From Agromyces cerinus (lineage in GTDB: Bacteria > Actinomycetota > Actinomycetes > Actinomycetales > Microbacteriaceae), in NCBI RefSeq assembly GCF_016907835.1, contig NZ_JAFBCT010000001.1:3844001-3908000 (forward strand): 64,000 nt of DNA, in the 5' to 3' direction. A program made the position numbers and the translations under genes. The notes below the pieces were generated by a model that made no database searches, had not been told where the DNA came from, and was given only the letters and a program-made list of their open reading frames with translations. Positions 32,575 to 41,260 of the stretch are shown here, in pieces. Each line of letters begins with the position of its first letter. The stretch's first letter is position 1.

Positions 32575-33507
32575 ATGGGCACCGCTGCGCTTCCGAACGA
32601 TCCGCTCTGGCCACGGGCCGGTGACTGGCCGCCGCTCGACGCGCTCGGCGCAGGGGAGCGCGCCGATCTCGCGCTGCTCGGGGTGCCCGCGTTCAGCACG
32701 TCGCTCTCGCCGACCGGCGCGCACGCGACGCCCGCGGCGATCCGCGCGGCGCTGCGCCGCTACAGCCCGACCCTCATGGCCGATCGCGAGCGCCGCGGCG
32801 ACGCGCGTTCGCTCGGCGACCTCGTGTTCGCCGACGCCGGCGATGTCGGCGAGCCCGACGGGCCCGAGGGCGAGGCGCGGGTTCGTGCGGCGGTCGCCGC
32901 GGCGTCGGCCCGGGCCGGCACCGTGGTCGCGCTCGGCGGCGACAACTCGTTGACCTCGCCCGTCGCACTCGGCGTCTGGGGCGATCGGCTCGCGACGGCG
33001 GGGCTCATCACGCTCGATGCCCACTACGACCTACGCGACGGCGTGAGCAACGGCTCGCCGGTGCGACGGCTGCTCGAAGCGGGCCTCGACGGCCGCCGTA
33101 TCGTGCAGATCGGCATCGCCGACTTCGTGAACTCCCGCGAATACGCCGACCGGGCCCGCGACGCCGGCATCACCGTCGTGCACCGCGACGAGCTGCATCG
33201 ACGCCCGATGGACGACGTGTTCGCCGAGGCGCTCGAGATCGCCGGCGCGGGCGGCGGCCCGATCCACGTCGATCTCGACGTCGACGTGTGCGACCGCGCG
33301 GTGGCACCCGGATGCCCCGCATCGGTGCCGGGCGGCATCTCGGCGCACGAGCTGCGGCAGGCCGCGCGCGCGGCCGGAGCCGACTCGCGAGTGGAATCGG
33401 TCGACCTCGCCGAGGTCGATGCCACCGCGGATGCGCCGGACGGGCGTACCGTACGATTGGCGGCACTCTGCGTGCTGGAGGTCGCCGCGGGCATCGCACT
33501 GCGCTGA
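32575..33507 (+). CDS. hutG: Formimidoylglutamase/arginase family enzyme
   Basis: A 310-residue ureohydrolase. Manganese ligands are in GGDNS (near residue 121; Asn in place of the usual His), DAHYDLRD (near 148) and HVDLDVDVCD (near 226). The family hydrolyses arginine, agmatine or N-formimidoyl-glutamate. Here the shared hut operator and the nearby hutU, hutI and hutH indicate the last step of histidine degradation, formimidoylglutamate to glutamate and formamide. The start has the -10 TAGCGT six bases upstream and no ribosome site. Its last 107 bases are duplicated downstream of the first phosphatase gene. Confidence 0.85.
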   Translation: MGTAALPNDPLWPRAGDWPPLDALGAGERADLALLGVPAFSTSLSPTGAHATPAAIRAALRRYSPTLMADRERRGDARSLGDLVFADAGDVGEPDGPEGEARVRAAVAAASARAGTVVALGGDNSLTSPVALGVWGDRLATAGLITLDAHYDLRDGVSNGSPVRRLLEAGLDGRRIVQIGIADFVNSREYADRARDAGITVVHRDELHRRPMDDVFAEALEIAGAGGGPIHVDLDVDVCDRAVAPGCPASVPGGISAHELRQAARAAGADSRVESVDLAEVDATADAPDGRTVRLAALCVLEVAAGIALR

Positions 33508-33555
33508 GTGGGGTGCCTCGATCGAGACGCACACGATGAACACGGGAACGGAACC

Positions 33556-34047
33556 ATGAAGACTGTCCTGCTGGTGCGGCACGCCAAGTCGAGCTGGGGC
33601 GACCAGACTCTTCCCGACCACGATCGCCCATTGAATCATCGGGGCCGGCGCGATGCGCCGAGGGCGGGTGAGCGACTGCGAGAGCGCGGCGTCGAGCCCG
33701 AAGTGATCATCACGAGTACGGCGGTGCGCGCCCGCTCGACTGCGGTGATCCTCGCGCAGGCGCTCGACCTCGGATCCGATCGGATCCTGGAGGACGACCG
33801 TCTCTACGGTGCCTCCCCGGAGGATCTGCTCGACGTCATCCGGGCCCTCGACGCTGAGCTGGCCAGCGTCATGCTGGTCGGCCACAATCCCGAGATCGGC
33901 GAGCTCGCCTCTCGACTCTCGGATGAGATCGCCGAGATGCCGACCTGCGCCGTCGCCGAGTTCCGCTTCGACGTCGCGGGCTGGGCCGAGGTCGGCGCGG
34001 TTGCGCCGGTCGCAGTGCTGTTCGAGGCTCCTGCTCGCGACCGGTGA
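33556..34047 (+). CDS. SixA-type histidine phosphatase, copy 1
   Basis: A 163-residue member of the histidine phosphatase superfamily. The catalytic RHG-type motif is VRHAKSSWGD (RHA, residues 8-10). Conserved DHDRPLNHRGRRDAPRAGERL, TSTAVRARSTAVIL and VGHNPEI (second catalytic histidine, near residue 97) complete the SixA-like signature. SixA acts on phosphohistidine in phosphorelay proteins; the target here is unknown. A similar but diverged gene follows 222 bp downstream; the two are roughly 55-60 percent identical by eye. Confidence 0.92.
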   Translation: MKTVLLVRHAKSSWGDQTLPDHDRPLNHRGRRDAPRAGERLRERGVEPEVIITSTAVRARSTAVILAQALDLGSDRILEDDRLYGASPEDLLDVIRALDAELASVMLVGHNPEIGELASRLSDEIAEMPTCAVAEFRFDVAGWAEVGAVAPVAVLFEAPARDR

Positions 34048-34122
34048 CGGCACGCCCGCCGGTGACGAGTGCGTGACGACTGACGATCACCGGGCGATCG
34101 GGAGCCGGCATCTCGGCGTCCA

Positions 34123-34229
34123 TCGGCCTCGCCGAGGTCGATGCCTCCGCGGATGCGCCGGACGGGCGTAGCGTACGATGAGCGGCACTCTGCGTGCTGG
34201 AGGTCGCGGCGGGCATCGCACTGCGCTGA
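34123..34229 (+). pseudogene. Fragment of hutG 3' end between the two phosphatase genes
   Basis: These 107 bases match 33401-33507, the last 35 codons of hutG, with six substitutions and no indel (about 94 percent identity), ending in the same TGA position. In the copied frame a substitution turns the codon after GRSVR into TGA, so it cannot be read through. The hutG-phosphatase junction was therefore duplicated as a unit of about 722 bp. Confidence 0.85.
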
Positions 34230-34269
34230 GCAGGGCGTGCGCGAGACCGACCCGACGGAAGGACCCACC

Positions 34270-34797
34270 GTGAAGACCCTTGTGCTCATGCGCCATGCGA
34301 AGTCGAGCTGGGACTCGCCAGGTCTCGCCGATCACGATCGCCCGCTGAACGATCTCGGCAGGCAGGATGCGCCGCGCATGGGTCGACGACTCGTCGAGCG
34401 TGGCATCGAGCCCGACGTGATCATCACGAGCACCGCGGAGCGAGCGCGGGCGACGGCGGCGCTGGTCGCCGGAGAACTCGGCACACCGGCCCGCCGCATC
34501 ATCGCCGACGAGCGCCTCTACTCCGCCTCCGCCGAGACGATGCTGCGGGTCATCCGCTCGCTCGACGACCGTCTCGCGGTCGCGATGCTCGTCGGTCACA
34601 ACCCCGAGATGACCGAACTCGCGACCCGATTCTCGAAGACCGCCGAGGCGATGTCGACGGCGGCCGTCGCCGTCTTCACCTTCGACGCGGCATCGTGGGC
34701 CGACGTGCGCACCGCGACGAATACGGGCAAGGTCGCCGCACCCCCGATCGCGGTGACGTTCGACGCCCCCGACCGCTCGCACGATCGGAACCGGTGA
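34270..34797 (+). CDS. SixA-type histidine phosphatase, copy 2
   Basis: A 175-residue paralogue of the gene at 33556, starting at GTG after AAGGA. The catalytic motif is MRHAKSSWDS, followed by DHDRPLNDLGRQDAPRMGRRL, TSTAERARATAAL and VGHNPEM. A 15-residue insertion near the C-terminus (RTATNTGKVAAPP) distinguishes it from copy 1. It lies directly after the hutG fragment, repeating the hutG-phosphatase order. Confidence 0.92.
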   Translation: MKTLVLMRHAKSSWDSPGLADHDRPLNDLGRQDAPRMGRRLVERGIEPDVIITSTAERARATAALVAGELGTPARRIIADERLYSASAETMLRVIRSLDDRLAVAMLVGHNPEMTELATRFSKTAEAMSTAAVAVFTFDAASWADVRTATNTGKVAAPPIAVTFDAPDRSHDRNR

Positions 34798-34846
34798 CAG
34801 CAGCCCCCGGCGTCACTAGTGTCGATGCCAAACGGGAGGGAGCGCC

Positions 34847-35437
34847 ATGTCGTTCATCACCAGGGGGTTCAGCGGGCGCGATCGTGAGCGCGACGAGCGA
34901 CTGCCACCCGGCCAGACCCTCGTCCACGACTTCCCGGTGCTCTCGGCGGGGCCCACGCCCGAGGTCGACACGGCCGAGTGGGAGTTCACGATCCGCACCG
35001 AGTCGGGCGTGCACCGCTGGAACTGGGACGAGTTCACGTCGTTGGCCATCGACGACGTCGACACCGACATCCACTGCGTCACGCACTGGTCGAAGCTCGG
35101 CACGAGCTGGCGCGGCGTCTCGCTCGACACGCTCTTCGAGCACGTCGAGACCGAGCAGGAGTACGTCATGGCGCACAGCTACGGCGGCTACACGACGAAC
35201 GTGCCGCTCGACGAGCTGCTCGACGGCAAGGCCTGGGTCGCGTTCGAGTTCGACGGCGAACCGCTCGAAGCCGAGCACGGCGGGCCCGCGCGGCTGCTCG
35301 TGCCGCATCTCTACTTCTGGAAGAGCGCGAAGTGGGTGCGCGGCCTCGTGATGATGGATCAGGACGAGCCCGGATTCTGGGAGCAGAACGGCTACCACCT
35401 CCACGGGGATCCGTGGACGGAGGAGCGCTACTGGTGA
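34847..35437 (+). CDS. Sulfite oxidase-like molybdopterin oxidoreductase
   Basis: A 196-residue single-domain protein of the sulfite oxidase/YedY molybdopterin fold. The molybdenum-ligating cysteine is Cys77 in DIHCVTHWSKLGTSWRGVSLDTL. Further family marks are LPPGQTLVHDFPVLSAGPTP, MAHSYGGYTTNVPLDEL, PARLLVPHLYFWKSAKWVRGL and the ending WTEERYW. It has neither Tat signal nor heme domain, so it is cytosolic. It is translationally coupled (TGGTGAGC) to a flavin reductase, which is followed by DUF6510: an enzyme with its own electron supply. GGGAGG precedes the ATG. Substrate unknown. Confidence 0.92.
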   Translation: MSFITRGFSGRDRERDERLPPGQTLVHDFPVLSAGPTPEVDTAEWEFTIRTESGVHRWNWDEFTSLAIDDVDTDIHCVTHWSKLGTSWRGVSLDTLFEHVETEQEYVMAHSYGGYTTNVPLDELLDGKAWVAFEFDGEPLEAEHGGPARLLVPHLYFWKSAKWVRGLVMMDQDEPGFWEQNGYHLHGDPWTEERYW

Positions 35438-36264
35438 GCGAGGCCACGGCCCAGACGACGGCGCCGGCCGCTGCGTCGGCTGCCGCGGTGCTCGCGGTGC
35501 CCCGATCGGGCTGGCACGTCGCGACCGTGGCATCGACGCGTCGTGAGACGCCGAACGCCGCGCGCATCGAGCTCGAGGTCGACGGATGGCCCGGCAATGC
35601 CGCCGGCCAGCACCTCGATGTGCGACTCACGGCACCCGACGGCTACACCGCGACCCGCTCGTACTCGATCGCGTCCTCGGGCACGGGCACGCACGTGACC
35701 CTCGCCGTCGACAAGCTGCCCGATGGTGAGGTCTCGCCCTACCTCGTCGACGAGGTGCGCGCCGGCGACATGCTCGAGGTGCACGGGCCGCTCGGCGCGT
35801 TCTTCGTGTGGGCACCGGATGCCGCGGCAGCGGGCGACCCGGCCGCTGACGCGACGAGAGACACCCGGCCGGTGCAGCTCATCGCCGGAGGCTCGGGCGT
35901 CGTGCCGCTCTTCGCGATGGCCGCGGCCCACGATGCCGCCGAAGACCCGACGCCGTTCCGGCTGCTCTACTCGGTGCGGAGCCCGGACGACGTCTACTTC
36001 GCCGACGCGCTGCGGCGCCTCGCTGCGGCATCCGCTTCATTGCAGCTCGACCTCGTCTACACGCGCCGCGCGCCCGAGGGATGGCCCTCGCCGCCCGCGC
36101 GCATCACGCGAGACGTGCTCGAGGCCGCCGTGATCCCGGCCGCCGAGCGGCCGCGCGTCTTCGTCTGCGGCTCGACGGGCTTCGTCGAGCGCGTCGCCGA
36201 CTGGCTCGTCGAGCTCGGCCACGACGCGCGATCGATCCGCACCGAGCGATACGGAGGCACCTGA
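35434..36264 (+). CDS. FAD-binding oxidoreductase (ferredoxin reductase type)
   Basis: A 276-residue flavin reductase. The FAD site is RSYSIASS (near residue 76), with VSPYLVDEVRAGDMLEVHGPLGAFF. The NAD(P) part has IAGGSGVVPLFAMAA, LLYSVRSPDDVYFADAL and the terminal VFVCGSTGFVERVADWLVELGHDARSIRTERYGGT. No iron-sulfur domain is attached. The GTG start overlaps the preceding stop (GTGA), and its own stop overlaps the DUF6510 ATG. Presumably it shuttles electrons between NAD(P)H and the molybdenum enzyme encoded before it. Residues 1-25 are a low-complexity Ala/Thr leader. Confidence 0.9.
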   Translation: MSEATAQTTAPAAASAAAVLAVPRSGWHVATVASTRRETPNAARIELEVDGWPGNAAGQHLDVRLTAPDGYTATRSYSIASSGTGTHVTLAVDKLPDGEVSPYLVDEVRAGDMLEVHGPLGAFFVWAPDAAAAGDPAADATRDTRPVQLIAGGSGVVPLFAMAAAHDAAEDPTPFRLLYSVRSPDDVYFADALRRLAAASASLQLDLVYTRRAPEGWPSPPARITRDVLEAAVIPAAERPRVFVCGSTGFVERVADWLVELGHDARSIRTERYGGT

Positions 36265-36521
36265 TGCAGCATGTCGACGGCAACGCCCTGGCGGGCCCCC
36301 TTGCCGAGTTCTTCAGCTTCGACATGACCACCGCGACGGCGCGGTGCAACGGCTGCGGCGCCATCGGCGAGCTCGCCCGCGCGATGGTCTACCGCAGCGG
36401 CGCCGGCACCGTCGTGCGCTGCAGCGCCTGCGACCACGTGCTCGCCACCCTCGTCGAGACGGCCGACCGCGCCTGGATCGGCCTCAGCGGCATCAGTGCG
36501 ATCGAGGTGCGGCGCGGGTGA
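36264..36521 (+). CDS. DUF6510-type zinc-ribbon protein
   Basis: An 85-residue protein with two CxxC knuckles (Cys28/31 in ARCNGCGAIGEL and Cys53/56 in VRCSACDHVL), spaced as in a zinc ribbon. The start MQHVDGNALAGPLAEFFSFDMTTA is typical of the small DUF6510 family. It is the last gene of the molybdenum oxidoreductase operon and overlaps the reductase gene by one base. The cysteines could hold zinc or a rubredoxin-like iron, in which case it might carry electrons; this is inference. Confidence 0.8.
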   Translation: MQHVDGNALAGPLAEFFSFDMTTATARCNGCGAIGELARAMVYRSGAGTVVRCSACDHVLATLVETADRAWIGLSGISAIEVRRG

Positions 36522-36531
36522 CACCGCCTCC

Positions 36532-37827
36532 TCAGCCTGCGACGACCGCGCCGTCCTTCCAGGCGCGCCCGATGAGCGGCACCCCCGGCCGGTAGGCGAG
36601 GTGCACGTGGCTCGGCGCAGTGAGCTCGACGAGGTCGGCGCGCATACCGGGGCGGATCGCACCGACATCCGTTCGCCGAAGCGCCGCAGCGCCGCCCGCG
36701 GTCGACGCCCAGAGGGCCTCGGCGGGGGTCATGCCCATGTCGCGCACGGCGACGGCGATGCAGAACGGCAGCGAGCTCGTGAAGCTCGAGCCCGGATTGC
36801 AGTCGCTTGCGAGCGCCACGGTGACACCGGCTTCGATGAGTCGTCGGGCATCGGGGTAGGGCTGGCGGGTCGAGAACTCGACGCCCGGCAAGAGGGTCGC
36901 GACCGTGTCGGATGACGCGAGCGCCGCGACATCCGCATCGCTCAAGTAGGTGCAGTGGTCGACCGATGCGGCGCCGAGCTCGACCGCGAGCTGCACGCCG
37001 GGCCCCTCGCCGAGCTGGTTGCCGTGCACCCGCACGCCGAGTCCTGCTGCGGCACCCGCCTCGAGCACGCGCCGCGACTGCTCGGCCGTGAACGCGCCCC
37101 GCTCGCAGAAGGCGTCGACCCAGCGCGAGTGCGGTGCGCACGCGTCGAGCATCTCGCCGACGACGAGGTCGACGTAGGCCTCGGAGGCGCGATCGGCGTC
37201 GCCGCCGAACGCCGGGTCCTCACGGAACTCGAACGGCACGACGTGGGCGCCGAGGAAGGTGACCTCAGTGGTGACCTCGCGGGCGAGTCGCACGAGCCGT
37301 TCCTCGTCGGCGACCGAGAGGCCGTAGCCCGACTTGATCTCGAAGGTCGTGGTGCCCTGGGCGTGCAGCTCGGCGACGAAGCCGGCGAGCCGCGCCCGCA
37401 GCTCGTCGTCGGTCGCCGCACGGGTGGCCGCGACGGTCGAGCGGATGCCTCCGGCCTCGTATGCCTGCCCGGCCATACGTGCGGCGAACTCCGCAGCACG
37501 ATCGCCGCCGAAGACGAGATGCGAGTGGCTGTCGACGAAGCCCGGGATCACGGCCCGGCCGCCGGCGTCGACGACCTCGACCTCGGCGTCCCAGATGGAA
37601 CGGTGCTCGTCGCCCTCGCGGCGATCCTCGCGTTCGGCCCGGTGATCGAGGTGCTCGTCGGCGTGCGTGGCACTGCCGACCCACGCGATGCGGCCGTCCT
37701 CGACGAGCACAGCGGCATCGCGCACGATGCCGAGCGGTCCGGCCTCGCGGCCGGGCGCAGGGTCGTTCGTGACGAGCTCGCCGATGCCGGTCAGCAGCAT
37801 GCGCCCCGCGGCGCCCCCGTCGCTCAT
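36532..37827 (-). CDS. hutI: Imidazolonepropionase
   Basis: A 431-residue amidohydrolase of histidine degradation (imidazolonepropionate to formimidoylglutamate). The metal pair HxH is in [20 protein letters not shown]. Further ligands and conserved segments are [48 protein letters not shown] and [13 protein letters not shown] charged insertion near residue 60 ([20 protein letters not shown]) is not typical. Its ATG overlaps the hutU stop (ATGA), placing it second in a hutU-hutI operon. Confidence 0.95.
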   Translation of the reverse strand: MSDGGAAGRMLLTGIGELVTNDPAPGREAGPLGIVRDAAVLVEDGRIAWVGSATHADEHLDHRAEREDRREGDEHRSIWDAEVEVVDAGGRAVIPGFVDSHSHLVFGGDRAAEFAARMAGQAYEAGGIRSTVAATRAATDDELRARLAGFVAELHAQGTTTFEIKSGYGLSVADEERLVRLAREVTTEVTFLGAHVVPFEFREDPAFGGDADRASEAYVDLVVGEMLDACAPHSRWVDAFCERGAFTAEQSRRVLEAGAAAGLGVRVHGNQLGEGPGVQLAVELGAASVDHCTYLSDADVAALASSDTVATLLPGVEFSTRQPYPDARRLIEAGVTVALASDCNPGSSFTSSLPFCIAVAVRDMGMTPAEALWASTAGGAAALRRTDVGAIRPGMRADLVELTAPSHVHLAYRPGVPLIGRAWKDGAVVAG

Positions 37828-39503
37828 GCCTCGAGCATAGGCACGCGCAGGCCGCGTTCGCGAGCGACCTCGACCGCGCGGTCGTACCCGGCGTCGACGT
37901 GACGCATGACGCCGGTGCCCGGGTCGTTCACGAGCACGCGGGCGATCTTCTCCGCCGCGAGCTCGGTGCCGTCGGCGACGATCACCTGGCCGGCGTGGAT
38001 CGAGCGGCCGATGCCGACGCCGCCGCCGTGGTGGATCGACACCCACGTCGCGCCCGAAGCGGTGTTGAGCAGGGCGTTCAGCAGCGGCCAGTCGGCGATC
38101 GCGTCGGAGCCGTCGGCCATGGCCTCGGTCTCGCGGTACGGGCTCGCGACCGATCCCGAGTCGAGGTGGTCGCGGCCGATCGCGACGGGCGCGCTGAGCT
38201 CGCCCGAGGCCACCATCTCGTTGAACTTCAGGCCCGCGAGGTGGCGTTCCTTGTAGCCGAGCCAGCAGATGCGCGCGGGGAGGCCCTCGAAGTGCACCTT
38301 CTCGCCCGCCTTCGTGATCCAGCGGCGCAGGTGCTCGTCGTCGGGGAAGAGCTCGAGGATGGCCTTGTCGGTCGCGGCGATGTCGGCCGGGTCTCCCGAG
38401 AGCGCAGCCCAGCGGAACGGGCCCTTGCCCTCGGCGAAGAGCGGACGGATGTAGGCGGGCACGAACCCGGGGAACGCGAACGCGCGGTCGTAGCCGCCGA
38501 GCTCGGCCTCGCGGCGAATCGAGTTGCCGTAGTCGAAGACCTCGGCGCCGGCGTCCTGGAACTCGACCATCGCCTGCACCTGCTTGGCCATCGACGCGCG
38601 GGCGCGATCGGTGAACGCCTCGGGGTCGGATGCCGCGAGCTCATGCCACTCGGCCACGCTCACGCCCTCGGGCAGGTACGACAGCGGGTCGTGCGCGCTC
38701 GTCTGGTCGGTGACGATGTCGATCGCGACGCCACGGTTGAGCAGCTCGGGGAAAACGGTCGCGGCGTTGCCGACGAGGCCGACGCTCAGCGGCGTGCGCG
38801 ACTCCTTCGCGGCGAGCACCCGGGCGATCGCGTCGTCGAGGTCGTCGGTCATCTCGTCGAGGTAGCCGTGCTCGACGCGGCGGGAGAGGCGCGTGGCGTC
38901 GACGTCGACGATGAGCACGACGCCCTCGTTCATCGTGACCGCGAGGGGCTGGGCGCCGCCCATGCCGCCGCAGCCGCCCGTGAGGGTCAGGGTGCCGGCG
39001 AGCGTGCTGTCGAAGCGGGCGCGCGCGATCGCGCCGAAGGTCTCGTAGGTGCCCTGCAGGATGCCCTGGGTGCCGATGTAGATCCACGAGCCGGCCGTCA
39101 TCTGGCCGTACATGGTGAGGCCCAGCTGCTCGAGCTTCCGGAACTCGGGCCACGTCGCCCAGTCGCCCACGAGGTTCGAGTTCGCGATGAGCACGCGGGG
39201 CGCCCACTCGTGCGTGCGGAAGACGCCGACGGGCTTGCCCGATTGCACGAGCAGCGTCTCGTCGGACTCGAGGCCCTCGAGCGTGCGCACGATCGCGTCG
39301 AACGACTCCCAGTTGCGGGCGGCCTTGCCCGTGCCGCCGTAGACGATGAGTTCGTCGGGCCGCTCGGCGACCTCGGGGTCGAGGTTGTTCATGAGCATGC
39401 GCAGCGGCGCCTCGGTCTGCCAGCTCTTGGCGGTGAGCTCGGTGCCTCGTGCGGCGCGAACCGTGCGGGGGCCGGCGGGTGCTGCGTTGGGTGCGTCGGT
39501 CAT
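37824..39503 (-). CDS. hutU: Urocanate hydratase
   Basis: A 559-residue NAD-dependent urocanase; full family length. Seen are [29 protein letters not shown], the NAD and active-site segment [22 protein letters not shown] with the catalytic-type [24 protein letters not shown], and [18 protein letters not shown]. It converts urocanate to imidazolonepropionate. It starts at the ATG at 39503 and is first in the operon with hutI. A hut palindrome lies about 60 bp upstream. Confidence 0.96.
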   Translation of the reverse strand: MTDAPNAAPAGPRTVRAARGTELTAKSWQTEAPLRMLMNNLDPEVAERPDELIVYGGTGKAARNWESFDAIVRTLEGLESDETLLVQSGKPVGVFRTHEWAPRVLIANSNLVGDWATWPEFRKLEQLGLTMYGQMTAGSWIYIGTQGILQGTYETFGAIARARFDSTLAGTLTLTGGCGGMGGAQPLAVTMNEGVVLIVDVDATRLSRRVEHGYLDEMTDDLDDAIARVLAAKESRTPLSVGLVGNAATVFPELLNRGVAIDIVTDQTSAHDPLSYLPEGVSVAEWHELAASDPEAFTDRARASMAKQVQAMVEFQDAGAEVFDYGNSIRREAELGGYDRAFAFPGFVPAYIRPLFAEGKGPFRWAALSGDPADIAATDKAILELFPDDEHLRRWITKAGEKVHFEGLPARICWLGYKERHLAGLKFNEMVASGELSAPVAIGRDHLDSGSVASPYRETEAMADGSDAIADWPLLNALLNTASGATWVSIHHGGGVGIGRSIHAGQVIVADGTELAAEKIARVLVNDPGTGVMRHVDAGYDRAVEVARERGLRVPMLEA

Positions 39504-39558
39504 GTTCCGATGCTCGCGCACCGAGTGGTCGCCGACAACGGATGTCGCGCTCGTGCTG

Positions 39559-39572
39559 TCTGGGATACCAGA
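39559..39572 (-). promoter_or_regulatory. Hut operator upstream of hutU
   Basis: TCTGG-GATA-CCAGA is a 14-bp inverted repeat about 56 bases before the hutU start. The same half-sites occur before hutG and hutH/iclR. It is the best-formed of the three sites. Confidence 0.8.
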
Positions 39573-39629
39573 TGTGCGGCGGGTGCGCGACGCCACCGGC
39601 CGGGAGACCGCTCCACGCCCGCAGGCGGG

Positions 39630-41135
39630 TCAGCCGAGTCGGATGCCGCGAGCCGCCATGAACGGCACGGCGTCGACGGCGGTGCCATCGAGTCGCACCT
39701 CGAAGTGCAGGTGGCAGCCGGTCGATGCGCCGGTGCTGCCGACGGTGCCGATGAGCTGGCCGGCCGTGACCTTGTCGCCAGGGCTCACGAGGATGCCGCC
39801 GTCGGAGAGGTGCGCGTACCCGGTCGAGACGCCGGCGCCGTGCTCGAGCAGGATCCAGTTGCCGTAGCTGCCGCTCGGGCGCGCCTCGACGACGATGCCG
39901 CCGGTGGCGGCGAAGATCGGCGAGCCGCAGCTCGACGCGACATCCGTGCCACGGTGGAACTCGTTCACCCCCGCGAGCGGCTTGTTCGGCCGGGGGCCGA
40001 AGCCGTCGGTCTGAGCGCCGGAGACCGGCGGGGCCCAGCCCTGCTCGCTCAGCTGCCCGGCGTCGCGCGGGAGGGAGTCGATGAGCGAGACGCTCGAGGC
40101 GGCGACGCGTGCGCGCAGGCCGGAGAGATCCGAGCGGGCCGACTTCACATCGCGCTCCGCCGCGGCCACCGCGGCCTCTGCCGCCTCGACCGGAACGGCG
40201 TCGACGTCGGCCCAGGCGTCTGCGGCTCGCTGCTCGGCGACGTCGGCCTCATCGGAGCGCTTCTGGGCGATGTTCTGCAGCTTCTCGGCATCGCCGGTGA
40301 TCTGGTCGACACGTGCCACGCCCCCGAGGCCGGCGAGCAGGTCTTTGCCGGAGCCGAATGCGGCAGCCATCGACGTGAGCGAGGTGTCACCGCCGCGCGA
40401 AGCGGCGAAGGCGGCAGCACCGGCCGCATCTGCAACGGCGCGGGCCTCGTCGGCCTGCCCCTGCAGTTGCGTCGCCAGGGCGCGTGCCGCAGCCTGCGTC
40501 GATCGAGCCGTCTCGAGTTCGGCCTCGGCCGTGCGCAGGGCGGCCGTCGCCCGATCGAGTGCGGTGCGGGCCCCGAGCAGCGAGCTGAGCTGCGGGTCGC
40601 TGCCGCTCGCGATGCGAGCGTACGGTCCGCTGCCGATGAGCAGCGGTGCGCGCGGGGCGGCGACCGGTGCTGAGGGCGGGGCCGGCTTCGTCGTCGGCGG
40701 TGCAGTCGGCGTCGGGGTGGGAGTCGGGGTGGGCGTCGGGGTCGGCGTCGGCGTCGGGGTGGGCGTGGGCGTGGGAGTGGGAGTCGGGGTGGGAGTCGGC
40801 GTCACCGGCGGTTCGGTGGGGGCCGGCGATTCGGTCGGCTCCTCGGTGGGGGCCGGCTCCTCGGTGGGGGCCGGCGGTTCCGTCTCCTCGGGCGCCGGTT
40901 CGGTGCTCCCGGTGTCGGTGCTCCCGGTGTCGGTCGACCCGGTGTCCTCGGTCGTGGTCTCGGAAGTCGTGGCCGCGTCCTCGGTCGCGACGACCTCTTC
41001 TGCCGACGCCGTGCTGATGCCGGAGATGCCGAGCACGATCACGGCAGCTGCGGCCGCGACCGCGAGACCATCGGGCCGAGTGCGTTGCACACGGAACGGG
41101 TGGCTCAGACCGGGCGATCGATGCATCAGCGACAT
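39630..41135 (-). CDS. M23 family peptidase with coiled coil (cell-wall hydrolase)
   Basis: A 501-residue exported protein. The signal segment (LAVAAAAAVIVLGISGISTASAEE) is followed by a Thr/Ser/Glu-rich part, a Pro-Thr repeat of about 20 units, and an alanine-rich coiled coil (about residues 185-340). The C-terminal LytM/M23 domain has FHRGTDVASSCGSPIFAATGGIV (first H and D zinc ligands), GNWILLEHGAGVSTGYAHLS and CHLHFEVRLDG (HxH). All zinc ligands are present, so it is probably an active endopeptidase rather than an EnvC-like activator. It lies between hutU and hutH but is unrelated to histidine metabolism. Confidence 0.92.
   Translation of the reverse strand: MSLMHRSPGLSHPFRVQRTRPDGLAVAAAAAVIVLGISGISTASAEEVVATEDAATTSETTTEDTGSTDTGSTDTGSTEPAPEETEPPAPTEEPAPTEEPTESPAPTEPPVTPTPTPTPTPTPTPTPTPTPTPTPTPTPTPTPTAPPTTKPAPPSAPVAAPRAPLLIGSGPYARIASGSDPQLSSLLGARTALDRATAALRTAEAELETARSTQAAARALATQLQGQADEARAVADAAGAAAFAASRGGDTSLTSMAAAFGSGKDLLAGLGGVARVDQITGDAEKLQNIAQKRSDEADVAEQRAADAWADVDAVPVEAAEAAVAAAERDVKSARSDLSGLRARVAASSVSLIDSLPRDAGQLSEQGWAPPVSGAQTDGFGPRPNKPLAGVNEFHRGTDVASSCGSPIFAATGGIVVEARPSGSYGNWILLEHGAGVSTGYAHLSDGGILVSPGDKVTAGQLIGTVGSTGASTGCHLHFEVRLDGTAVDAVPFMAARGIRLG
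40700..40802 (-). repeat. Short tandem repeat encoding (PT)n
   Basis: Alternating GTCGGG/GTGGGC/GTGGGA hexamers code for about 20 Pro-Thr pairs in the linker of the M23 peptidase. The array is prone to slippage, so length variation between strains is expected. Confidence 0.8.
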
Positions 41136-41260
41136 AGGGTTCCGTTCGCGAGCCGGCTTTCGGGGGCCGGCATCTCCCTCAGTCTCTCAGCGCGAGCAGG
41201 TCGACACAACACCTGAACGCAGAGATCTCGCACCCTGTTCGGGGCACAACTCGAACCCGT

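Noticed and set aside
33556..34797. The two phosphatase genes as a recent tandem duplication
   Set aside because: The proteins are too different for a recent copy; only the hutG fragment between them is recent.
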